Assembly (NCBI GenBank): GCA_016271365.2
Contig: CM057456.1
Span: forward strand, 162,168,501-162,232,500
DNA length: 64,000 nucleotides
Source: Neoceratodus forsteri
Taxonomy: Eukaryota > Chordata > Ceratodontiformes > Ceratodontidae
Direction: 5' to 3'
Each line of letters starts with the position of its first letter. Within the stretch, counting starts at the first letter, position 1. The notes below the pieces were generated by a model. It was not told the DNA's origin. It was given only the letters and a program-made list of their open reading frames with translations, and did no database searches. A program made the translations under genes and the position numbers. Shown here piece after piece: positions 55,155 to 64,000 of this stretch.

Positions 55155-58100
55155 ATTTATTTATTTATTTGGTTTTTGTTTACCGGGTAAGTACACTAGA
55201 CAACAATGTTGCCTATATTCAGGCACGACCCGGGAGAGTACAGACAGGGGAGACCAGAGTCAACATTAAAGAGTATTTCATGATGCAGCATGAGGTGAGA
55301 ACAAACATTTGAACAGTATACAGCCAGGTACAGTCATTATCAGTGATGACAAAGAGAAACAGATAACATTACATTAATTATTTTCGTCTGATGATACATC
55401 AATGACTAAATTGAAATGACAAATAGCAAACAAAATTTAAATGAAGTAGCATTATAACAATAGGATTTCTGCTTGGTGTGGGAAACTTTCAGATTTTGGA
55501 GACCAGCAGGAAATCAGTAAGTGCCATAGGGAGGAGAAAATGCTAGGAGAGAGGCTCAAGTTACAGCACAAGAGCAGCAGTCGGATTCTAATAGGTGTGC
55601 CTGAAGACCCGGTTTAAAGACCTTGTAGGATTTGGAGAGTTTGATGTGGGAGGGAATGGAGTTCCAGGAGTGGGGGGAAGATATGGTGAAGGATCGTTCT
55701 CCTTTCTTTGTGAGATATCTGGGAATTTCAAGTTGGGTTTGGGCAGATGCCCTGAGGAGGTATGCTTGGGAGGGCTGAGTTAATAGTTTGGCAAGGTATT
55801 TAGGGGACCCCGTTCTTATCATATTATCAATTGAACAGCCCGCAGAATAGTGTCTGAGTGAGTCTGGGGAGAGCCAATTTAGTTTCGAGTAGAGCAGGCA
55901 ATGATGGGTAAGTCTGTGAGCAGAGAGAGCAAATCTGCATATACTGCTATAGCAGGTGCTCCATTTCTGGAGCGCTCCTTTGCTAGCTTTAAGGTAAACC
56001 TTAGAGCAATATGTCAGAGCACGGAGGAGAAATCCTTGTGCAATAGCAAGACAGGCAGCATCATTGAGGGAGGACCTAATTTTAAAGGCAAGACCAAGTT
56101 TTGAGTAAACTGTCTTACATGTAGCCGCAATGTGGAGGTTAAAGTCAAGAGATGGGTCGAGAGACTCCTAGATACCTGAAGGAGGTAACAAATTCAAGAG
56201 GGAGTCATCTAGAGAATGTATCAATAAGTCTGGAGTAAGAGATCTGATTCTTGATGGGGGGGGGGCAAAAACCATAGTTACGGTTTTCTTAGCATTCATT
56301 AGGAGCCTGTTCTATAGTAACCACTCCTGCAAGCAGTTGAAGTCTGCTTGAAAATGTGCTCTTACTGATAAGGGATCTTTACCACTGGGGAGAAGCACCA
56401 TGTCACCAGCATAAAGGATCAATGAGGAGGAGCAGGGAAGGGAGGGCAAGTTGTTAATGAAAAGGGAGAAAGTAGTGGGCCAAGAATAGATCCTTGGGGA
56501 CTCTCAACAGAGGTAGGGGAAAGATTTGAGATGGCGAGTTCAATTTGGACAAATTGCAACCTCCCTGAGAGATAGCTATTGAACCAGGAGATGGTCGACA
56601 GGTCAAAGCCAAGGCGGGACAGTTTGGAAAGTAGCAGAGAGTGATTCACAAGGTCAGATGCCTTTGTGAGATCGATAAATATGGCCCCAGTGAGCAGGCT
56701 CTTATCCATCGCTGTAAGGACTGCATTTGTCAGCTGAAGTAGTGCAGTTGTGGTGCTGTCCTGTTAGGAATCCGCTGGGTAGGGGATATAAGGTTGTGAA
56801 GGTGCAGGTAATTTGTGACCTGAGTAGCGATGGCCGTCTCGAGAGTTTATTTAGGTAGAGAGAATGGTAATCGGTCTATAGTTTGACATATTTTTGGTAT
56901 CCCCTTTTTTGTGAACAGGGACAACGCGAGCAGTTTTCCACAATGTTGGTACTGTTTGGGTTATTAAGGAAAGATTAGAGATTCTTGCAATAGGAACAGC
57001 AAGGGCAGGGGCTGCCTACTTTCAAGAAGCTTGGCAGTAGCCCATCCGGGCCAGCAGATCCATAAGGGGATACTGATTTGAGGAGATGCAGCACTTCGGT
57101 GGAGAAGATTAATGTGAGACGAAAAGGGGTTTCATGTGAAAGTTGCACCTCAGGAGGAGGTGAAAGAGGTTGGTTGAATTTCTCAGTGTATTCGGAGAGA
57201 TCTGAGAATTGTGCATTAAGAGCATTAGCAATAGTAGGTAACATATTACAGTTTGCGTCATTCAGTGTCATGTCGGTAATGGCCGTCTTGGGCCTTTGCC
57301 CAGTTAAATTTTTGATGTGGTTCCAAAAACTCCTGGTATCACCTGCTGAAGATTGGAGAAGCTTAAGGCAATAGCTCCTTTTTGCCTTCCGAATATCTAT
57401 TTTGCAGGCATTTCTCAGTTGTCTATAGTTAACCCAGTCTTCTAATTGTTGGGACTTCTTTGCCAAGGTCCAGGCCTTATCTCTTTTTTATCATGACTTG
57501 AAGGAGGTCTTTATTTAGCCATTTATTAGGGGAGCCCCTGAGACACCTTTTTTTCAGAGGAATGTGCAGATCCTGAAGGGCAAGAAGCTGAGACATCAGG
57601 TATTCAAGTGCAGTGTTTACATCATCAGTGTAATAGATGGGAGACCAGTCTATATTATTAATATCCTCGAGAAGTGCAGTTCAGTTTAGTTTGGCAAAAT
57701 CCCGAATTGAATGATTCTTGGGGGGGGGTTTGAGGCAGTGGCCATTCCAGATACAGAAAGTAGGCAGGTGATCACTAATAGAATCCGAAAAGGTCCCTGC
57801 AGCAATTATTTTATTTGCTCTATTTGTAGCCATCCAGTCCAGGAGAGATTGGTGCTCGAGTTGGAAGAGATGCGTGTAGGGCTAGAGATAAGTTGAGCGA
57901 GGTTAAGTCGTGCGAGAGCTTCAGTATATGTACCAGCGTGACTCTGATAGGTCTAGGTTGAAGTCTCCATTAGTATGACTTCAGATCTACCCTTTAGAGT
58001 GGCCAGATAATCCAAGAGCCCATTTAAGCCAGGGAGAGCCCCATTTGGAGGAGTGTAAGCACAGATCAGATTTAGCCTTTTATCACCTCCTAGTTGTAGA

Positions 58101-58380
58101 ACCATATGCAGAGCTTCACAGTGATTTGTTATCCAAGACTGGAGTACTGAGATATTGAGATGCTCTTTATAATAAAGGGCAACTCCTCCACCCTTTTGTT
58201 TGGTGGGGCAATCGGATCTGGACAAGCTGTAGCTAGGTATTTTGTACATGGAATCAGGCATCTCTGGCCTGAGCCATGTTTCAGTTAGTCCAAGTATGTC
58301 TGGACAGTAGTGGGCTATCCAGGCTTCAAGTTCAGGAAAGTTTGCTCCATTTTCTAAGGTGTACCATTCTTTTCAACATT
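55155..58380 (-). mobile_element. L2-like LINE, second long copy
   Basis: The 3' tail is TATTTATTTATTTATTTGG at 55157. The minus strand then carries the ORF2 C-terminus, RT, linker and endonuclease up to about 58.3 kb. Its reading order is the same as in the 4.4-7.9 kb copy, but the sequence is clearly different, so it belongs to another subfamily. Confidence 0.8.
55556..58261 (-). pseudogene. L2-like ORF2 (endonuclease and reverse transcriptase), broken
   Basis: From N to C terminus: endonuclease fragment with KQKGGGVALYYKEHLNISVL and RLNLICAYTPPNG (57953-58261); linker and RT start with RQLRNACKIDIRKAKRSYCL, SFWNHIKNLTGQR and GSAGPDGLLPSFLK (56975-57466); RT core with LTGAIFIDLTKASDLVNHSL, SYLSGRLQFVQI and VESPQGSILGPLL (56419-56709); a YAGD-like remnant of the catalytic site near 56400-56416; and C-terminal SFTISSPHSWNSIPSHIKLS (55556-55822). 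KASD replaces the usual KAFD. Frameshifts split the pieces. Confidence 0.8.
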
Positions 58381-59424
58381 CATTTTTTTTGCACTGCTTC
58401 TATCAACTTTTTAAAACTTTATATATAATTTGAAAACATTTTAGACGGTGCTTACTTCTAGTCGCTACGCAAGCATACATAAGATGATTAAACTGCTTCA
58501 AATGCTGCTGTTCCCTCACCACCAGCTAATGAAAATTGAAACAGCATTTTTGATCCTTCTATGCTTTGTACCTTATTTTAGATACTTACATACTTAAACT
58601 AGCACATCGTTGTAAGTCTGTGGGTTTGTGCCCTAGGTCATGAGACACCTTCCAGTTTTGAATACTAACACAAATGCTGCTCAACAGATAGTTGCTGGGG
58701 CATGACTAACATTCTTCTGGGTTACAAAAGCTGATGTGATGTTCCATCTGCTGATGTGATGTTTTATGTCTGCAAACCTGCCACACCTGCCACACCAATA
58801 AAGGGTTGAGTTATAAATTAATCTGAATTATTCTACAATTTAATCGCAAGTAAATCTGGTGTTGGAATTAATTATTTGGTTAACTGGTTAGTTAACTATA
58901 CCACTTTACTGTCCTATAAGATCAGTCCCTGGTTATCCTAAGGACTGCAATATACTATCTGTGTTTTTCCTACTGTTTGCTCGTGACAATTTGTATAGGT
59001 TGATTGATATCAAGGGCACCTATTAATTACCTGCTTAAGATATTTTTACAGGTAAAGAAGAGAGTTAATTGACAAGTGACTACATAGGTCTAAACATTAA
59101 CACATTCCTATCACATTCATGGTAGACTGCTATCTCAATATGGTAAGCTGTGATTAATAGAAATTGATAGTAATAAGAGTAACCTCTTTGTTAGTTCCTC
59201 AGTTGAGGAGTAATTTATAGCCTTTAGCTACCCTGATAATTGAATGGCTTGGTAATGATATGGTATAGACAAAATAACATGAGCAATTCTTAATATATTT
59301 TGATAAAAATTAAAAGGACATTCTGATACATTCCAATACAATAAAATTACAGGCATGCACACAGGAAAACAACAACTGTAAGAGCTACAAAGACACTCAA
59401 AAACACTTTAGACAATTTGAACAC
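58381..59424. other. No recognised gene
   Basis: AT-rich, low in ORFs. No repeat end was recognised. Confidence 0.6.
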
Positions 59425-59425
59425 G

Positions 59426-60171
59426 TGGGGCTGATTCCAGGATGAATGTCACAACTCGCAGGCGTATGCGAGTTGCGACATTCACCACTACACTGGGGAC
59501 CATGCACCGTATTCTAAAAGCATCAGGGTCCCGGCACTTATGACATGTGACTTGTGACACACGTAGTCTAATGCCACTGGCATGGTATAATATCCCTGCA
59601 TATCACAAGTCGCAGCAGGCTGAAGACTACCCCCCCCAGGAGCCCACCCACACATCACGGCATGCACCAGGGGGCATGGGGGGACTGGACTGGTGGCACA
59701 GGAATCTGGGGAACACAGTGGAGAACAGACCCCCGTGGGGGTCCCCAACATTTGGGGATGGGGGCATGGTCATGTTCATGGGTGCAGGGGGAGCACAGCA
59801 GGACCTTTGCTGGGGTGCTGCAGAGTGGGCATCCATTGGATGGCACCGACGGATGCCCCTTAGAGCATCTCTAAGATGCTCTAAGTTAGTTGTGCCAGTG
59901 CGGCTCCTGGAATTGCAGTAGTGGTTTATGGTAGCCGCCCTTCTGGAATAGGGTGCAGTTGCTGCCATAAGTCACCTTTGCGCCATGTCATTGCAGGTTA
60001 CGGTGTATTGGGTGATGTATCCCACTGTTGGCATAGCTTGCAGCTTACATGGTGCAAGGCAACTTTTGGAATAGGGAATGGCATAATGCATGGTACAGGT
60101 CACAAGTTATGCCATGGGGTTCATGTGAATTTGTCTTCTCGTAGCGTATGCTATCTTGGAATTGGGGCCCA
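59426..60171. mobile_element. Small inverted-repeat element (Harbinger-like MITE candidate)
   Basis: The left end GTGGGGCTGATTCCAGGAT is the imperfect inverted partner of the right end ATCTTGGAATTGGGGCCCAG. Nearby ACAC words (59421-59424 and 60173-60176) could be a target duplication, but this is weak. The GC-rich interior has open frames but no transposase motif. A strong subterminal hairpin follows the left end. Confidence 0.5.
59444..59483. repeat. Subterminal hairpin
   Basis: GAATGTCACAACTCGCA is followed six bases later by TGCGAGTTGCGACATTC: 17-bp arms with one mismatch. Confidence 0.8.
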
Positions 60172-60814
60172 GACACTTAGTGTTTTGCTCTAAAATTCTA
60201 ATACATAAAAAAGAAAAGTTCTGAAAGATAAAGTGTGGGTTGTCTCTCCCAATTCTTTCACTTTAATTCTAAAACAATGATAAAACAACAATACAGCACT
60301 TCTCAGGTGCATCAAAGTGCAGCAAGGCAGTGTAAGGATGTGCTGCAATGGTCTATCACCTAATATTCAGTTCAGTTTTAAAGTTTTACAGTAACCAGCC
60401 CTCCACAGCGCTGTCCTGGGTGCTCAGACTCTGGAGCGGGCTCTGCTACTGTCCAGACTCCTGGCTCCAGCAGCCAAACAACAGTGCTGTAAAGCTCCCA
60501 ACTGTACTCCTGAGACAATACAAGTCATCCTGGAAAGTCTTTGACTTTAAGCAGCTACTACCTGCTCTCCTTCTCCTAGATGCTGTTCAAATTCTACACG
60601 CCTGGCCATGCAGGTAACAGTAGCATACCTGTTCTAGGAAAAGAGTAAGCGTGTCAGTGTTCCTGCTCCTCCAGCTCCTCCTCAGCTGAATAGCATGCAG
60701 TTGCACAGAATCTTGTCAGGAAGTCAAAAAATATCAACCTCTCAAGGATCTCATCCCCTGTTTTCTCTGCTTCCTCCATTCTGGACTATTATGTAGTTAA
60801 TGTGGTCCCCTGCA
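60172..60814. other. No recognised gene
   Basis: Contains an 89-codon plus frame (60348-60617) without a recognisable motif. It may be a diverged CR1 leader, but no conserved word supports that. Confidence 0.45.
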
Positions 60815-61445
60815 AAGGAGTGGGAGAAAAGAAAAGCCAGAGAACTACAGGCCAGTGAGCTTGATGTCAATAGTGGAAAAAAACTGCTGGACTCAAATTA
60901 TAAAGGAATTGATAGTTGGCTTCCTAGAGGAAAACAGACTAATTACTAGGGATCAGCATAGCCTCTTGAGGGTGAGCAAAAGTCAAACAAGCTTGACTGA
61001 TTTTTTCAAGTTGATGACACATATGTTAGATAATGTCCTGACTGTCAACATTCTGTAACTGTTCTTCAGTAAGGCCTTTTAATTGGTGTCACATAGGAGG
61101 TATTTACAGACGGTGTGTCTATGGGGTTAGAGGAAGGACTAAATAAGTAGATTGCGAACTGGTTTCAGACAGGACACATAGAGTAGTCCTGAATGGCATA
61201 TTCTCTGATGACAGGAAGGTCAGAAGTGGAATGCCATATGGGCTGTCCTGGGGCCAATACTCTTTAGCATGTATACAGTATCAGTGGTATGGGGTGGGGT
61301 TAAAGGGCAAAGTGAGTCAGTTTCTTTACAACACAAAACTTGAAGGAACCAGACACTAAAGAAGGAATTAACAGCATATAAATTATGGAAAAGCAGAAGC
61401 AGTGGTCTAAAAAATGACAATTTTAATGTAATGCCAACAAGCATT
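60815..61445 (+). mobile_element. CR1-like LINE fragment, diverged
   Basis: The plus frame reads SLMSIVEKNCWTQIIKELIV, GFLEENRLITRDQHSLLR and SLTDFF (60855-61058), the RT segment before the KAFD block. It continues in broken form to FNVMPTS-like text near 61430. It is older than the other CR1 copies judging by divergence. Confidence 0.7.
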
Positions 61446-63120
61446 TGTCAATGCTGAACGTTCGCTTGCAGGTATTTGCAGTGGTGTTTGGCATGTATGG
61501 TGCTTTACTGTAATGCCCTGTGCGATTGCTGGTATTTGCACAATAAATTTTCAGCATGACCTTTTTGTTACCCCCATTGTGCGCTACAGAGGCAGAAACA
61601 CGTTTTGGGCAGGATGTGAAAATGACAGCTGTACTGCTCATAAGGAAGTGTGGTAAAATGGCAATGTTGAAAATCTGGAGGAAATATTGAAATTTCGCAA
61701 ACCTACGAGCGTGCGTGGGAACTGTGCAATGCACGCTTGTAAAACAGTCATTGTTAGGAATTTTTTCACCAAATTGCCAACATTGGCATTTTAAAACCTC
61801 TGCTAATGAACATTGTCACGGTAATTGTCTTACTGTGTGCCATACATTGATTTTGCACACTGACTGCGCCATTGTGCGCTACATGGGCGGAAACACATTT
61901 GGGCAAGATGTGAAAAATGACAGCTGCACTGCTCATAAGGAAGTGTGGTAAAATGGCAATGTTGAAAATCTGGAGTGAAAATATTGAAAATTCGCAAACT
62001 TACAAGCATGCATAGGAACTGCGCAATGAGCACTCATAAAACAGTCATTTTTAAGAATTTTGTCACCAAATTTTCAACACAGTCATTTTAAGACCTCTGC
62101 TCATGAACAGTGTCACTGTGATTTTCTTAATGTGTCCCATACATTGAGTTCGCACACCGACTGCGCCATTGTGCGCTACATGGGCAGAAACATGTTTTGG
62201 GCAGGATGTGAAAAATGACAGCTGTACTGCTCATGAGGAGGTGTGGTAAAATGGCAATGTTGAAAATCTGGAGTGAAAATATTGAAAATTCGCAAACTTA
62301 CGAGCGTAGCGTCAGGAACTGCACAATGCACGCTTGTAAAACAGTTATTTGTAGGAATTTTTTCACCAAATTTCCAACATAGCCATTTTAAGATCTCTGC
62401 TCATGAACAGTGTCACTGTGATTTTCTTAATGTGTCCCATACATTGAGTTCGCACACCGACTGCGCCATTGTGTGCTACATGGGCGGAAACACGTTTTGG
62501 TCAGGATGTGAAAAATGACAGCTGTACTACTCATGAGGAAGTATGGTAAAATGGCAATGTTGAAAATCTGGAGTGCAAATATTGAAAATTGTGAACCACG
62601 AAATGGGCGAGGAACTAAACTAGACCGTGAAAACAGTCATTTTAGAATTTTGCCACCAAATTTTCAACACAGCCATTTCAAGACCTCTGCTCATCATCAG
62701 TGTTACTGTGATTTTCTTAATGTGTCCCATACATTGAGTTTGCACACCGACTGCGCTATTGTGCACTACATGGGCGGAAACACGTTTTGGGCAGGATGTG
62801 AAAAATGACAGCTGTACTGCTCATGAGGAGGTGTGGTAAAATGGCAATGCTGAAAATCTGGAGTGCAAATATTGAAAATTCGCAAATGTACAAGCGTGCG
62901 TAGGAACTGTCCTATGCGCTGGTAAAACAGTAATTTTTGGAATTTTGACCAAATTTTCAACATGGGGTTTTGGGACCCCTTCTCATGAATGATGTCACAG
63001 TCATGGTGTTATTCAGGCCCGAGGGTGATTTTGTGCAGTGACTGTGAATCACCCTTCGCTAATAACGACATGACAGTGAATGTTGAAAATTTGGTGCAAA
63101 ATTCCAAAAATGCCTGAGAT
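61446..63120. repeat. Tandem array, about five units of about 297 bp
   Basis: The landmark ATGACAGCTG(T/C)ACT starts at 61622, 61917, 62215, 62515 and 62805 (spacings 295, 298, 300 and 290). Each unit has a GCGC(T)ACATGGGCGGAAACA block, TGGTAAAATGGCAATG, TTGAAAATCTGGAG, CGCAAACTTACGAGCG and a TTTTCACCAAATTTTCAACA block. The first and last units diverge from the rest. At the right end, 62925-62960 and 63078-63112 are inverted copies of one another (GGAATTTTGACCAAATTTTC against GTTGAAAATTTGGTGCAAAA). Frames such as 62273-62518 and 62515-62808 are the same repeat read twice. No hammerhead core was found. Confidence 0.8.
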
Positions 63121-64000
63121 ATGCAATAAAGTTGAAAACCCCCTATCTAGCCAATTATACAGCTTACCGGCATTTCCTCAGTTCGTGGTCGGCTTTGAAG
63201 AGTGCAGACGTGTTCCTGGTCCACCGAAGATCGTCGCGCTGAGCTCCGGAGGTAAGTATGGGGTGAGGGGGGTGTGGGGAGGCTGGGTGTGCAGTGGGTG
63301 GGTGCAGGTTGTGGGAGGGGGGACTGGGTGATGCGCAGTGGGACTGTTTTCCATTTACAGGTAAAAAAAAAAAACAGGACGACGTGGGACATTTGCCACA
63401 CTGGGGTGGGCTCCCAGCGTGGCAGAAGATGGCAGGGGAGCCGAGGAGCTGACGGGGATTGGGCACCCTGTCTGCAAACCGGGGCGCGAGTGAGCTGGGG
63501 ATTGGTTCTCGTCGGCAAACTACCTTTTCACGCCACGCCATGGCCCTAGCCGCAAGTAGCAGGATGGTTTGGGGGCCATGGAGCCGACGGGATTGGGCAC
63601 CCCATTGGCAAACAACGCTTGCACACTGGGGTGGGCTCCCAGCATGGTACCAAAGCTTTGGGGCGGAGGATGCGTAAGCAGGCGACAGCGGTGGTTTTCT
63701 TTGAAGCGAAGACCACCGCTGTCATACACAGCTCCTGCACCCATTGGTGTAGGACGGCCACACCTGCTCAACGGAGCACTGGATTGCAAGGGAGAGGCAC
63801 ACCTCCAAAGTGTGCTACTCTCCCAAAACGTTCCTTGCACATGCGCGCAAGTGAACGTAAAAAAATAAAAAGTGACACACACTGAAAACAAAACTCCACA
63901 AACAGAATATTTCATCAGTGTAGTCAGGGGAGATCACTGAAGTGATAAATAAGACCTGGGGGTTATAGTAAACAATATTTGGAAAGCTTCATTCCAATGC
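63121..64000. other. GC-rich segment with internal duplication, no confirmed gene
   Basis: CACACTGGGGTGGGCTCCCA occurs at about 63397 and 63621, followed in both by GGAGCCGA and GATTGGGCACCC-type words (duplication offset about 225 bp). A donor-like CTCCGGAG|GTAAGTATGG lies near 63250, and an acceptor-like TTTCCATTTACAG near 63348-63360. The stretch might include a real exon or the interior of a DNA transposon. Frames are open on both strands and unrecognised. Confidence 0.4.
63684..63723. repeat. Hairpin in the GC-rich segment
   Basis: GACAGCGGTGGTTTTC (63684-63699) and GAAGACCACCGCTGTC (63708-63723) form 16-bp arms with one mismatch and an 8-base loop. Confidence 0.8.

Noticed and set aside
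62273..62808. Frames of 81 and 97 codons with similar protein sequences
   Set aside because: They are consecutive units of the 297-bp tandem array read in the same frame, not paralogous genes.
61446..63120. CRISPR-like array or hammerhead satellite
   Set aside because: The units are about 297 bp without unique spacers. No CTGATGA plus GAAA core was found on either strand.

Overview
The window looks like intergenic or intronic DNA from a large, repeat-rich vertebrate genome. Four or more LINE lineages (CR1-like, L2-like, L1-like and an unassigned one), PIF/Harbinger-type DNA transposons, tRNA-related SINE-like heads and a hammerhead-ribozyme repeat sit side by side. Both the high nesting density and the CR1 3' ends made of a repeated GTTTCTAT octamer fit an amphibian, lungfish or similar genome. 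A caecilian-like amphibian is my guess, but the species cannot be read from the sequence. I found no host protein-coding gene, rRNA or functional tRNA gene.

Layout. 1-489 is a CR1-like 3' end. 509-1362 is a compact insertion made of about 2.1 tandem 369-bp units plus an inverted partial unit, flanked by a 10-bp target duplication. Its first unit holds a complete type I hammerhead ribozyme and its second unit a mutated one. 4.4-7.9 kb is an L2-like LINE (minus), with further L2-like 3' ends at 8.9 and 12.6 kb. Two related palindromic elements lie at 13.6 and 26.7 kb. 16.3-23.3 kb is one CR1 element (plus) split by two inverted CR1 insertions. 27.5-35.5 kb is an L1-like element (minus) with an L2-like element nested in it at 29.95-31.42 kb. 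35.7-39.8 kb holds two CR1 fragments and a Harbinger-like non-autonomous element.

39.8-42.2 kb is the 5' part of an unassigned LINE (minus). 42,173-50,324 is an 8.15-kb PIF/Harbinger transposon inserted into it. This transposon carries three genes. Two are divergently transcribed Myb/SANT-like (trihelix) genes sharing a central promoter region; the minus one is still open across three exons, while the plus one has an in-frame TGA and a CR1 fragment in its 3' end. The third is a HARBI1-like DDE transposase on the minus strand, with one short in-frame intron and frame disruptions at its third catalytic residue. 50.4-54.5 kb holds a CR1 3' end and a nearly complete CR1. 55.2-58.4 kb is a second long L2-like LINE (minus). 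59.4-60.2 kb is a small inverted-repeat element, 60.8-61.4 kb a CR1 fragment, 61.4-63.1 kb a five-copy tandem array of about 297 bp, and 63.1-64 kb a GC-rich segment with a hairpin.

The genes that act together are those of the Harbinger element. By analogy with known Harbinger systems, the Myb/SANT-like proteins would bind DNA and help bring the transposase to the ends. Two paralogous Myb/SANT genes in one element is the unusual feature. The hammerhead-bearing tandem element at the left end is the other system most worth following up. All assignments rest on motif reading by eye; no database search was run.
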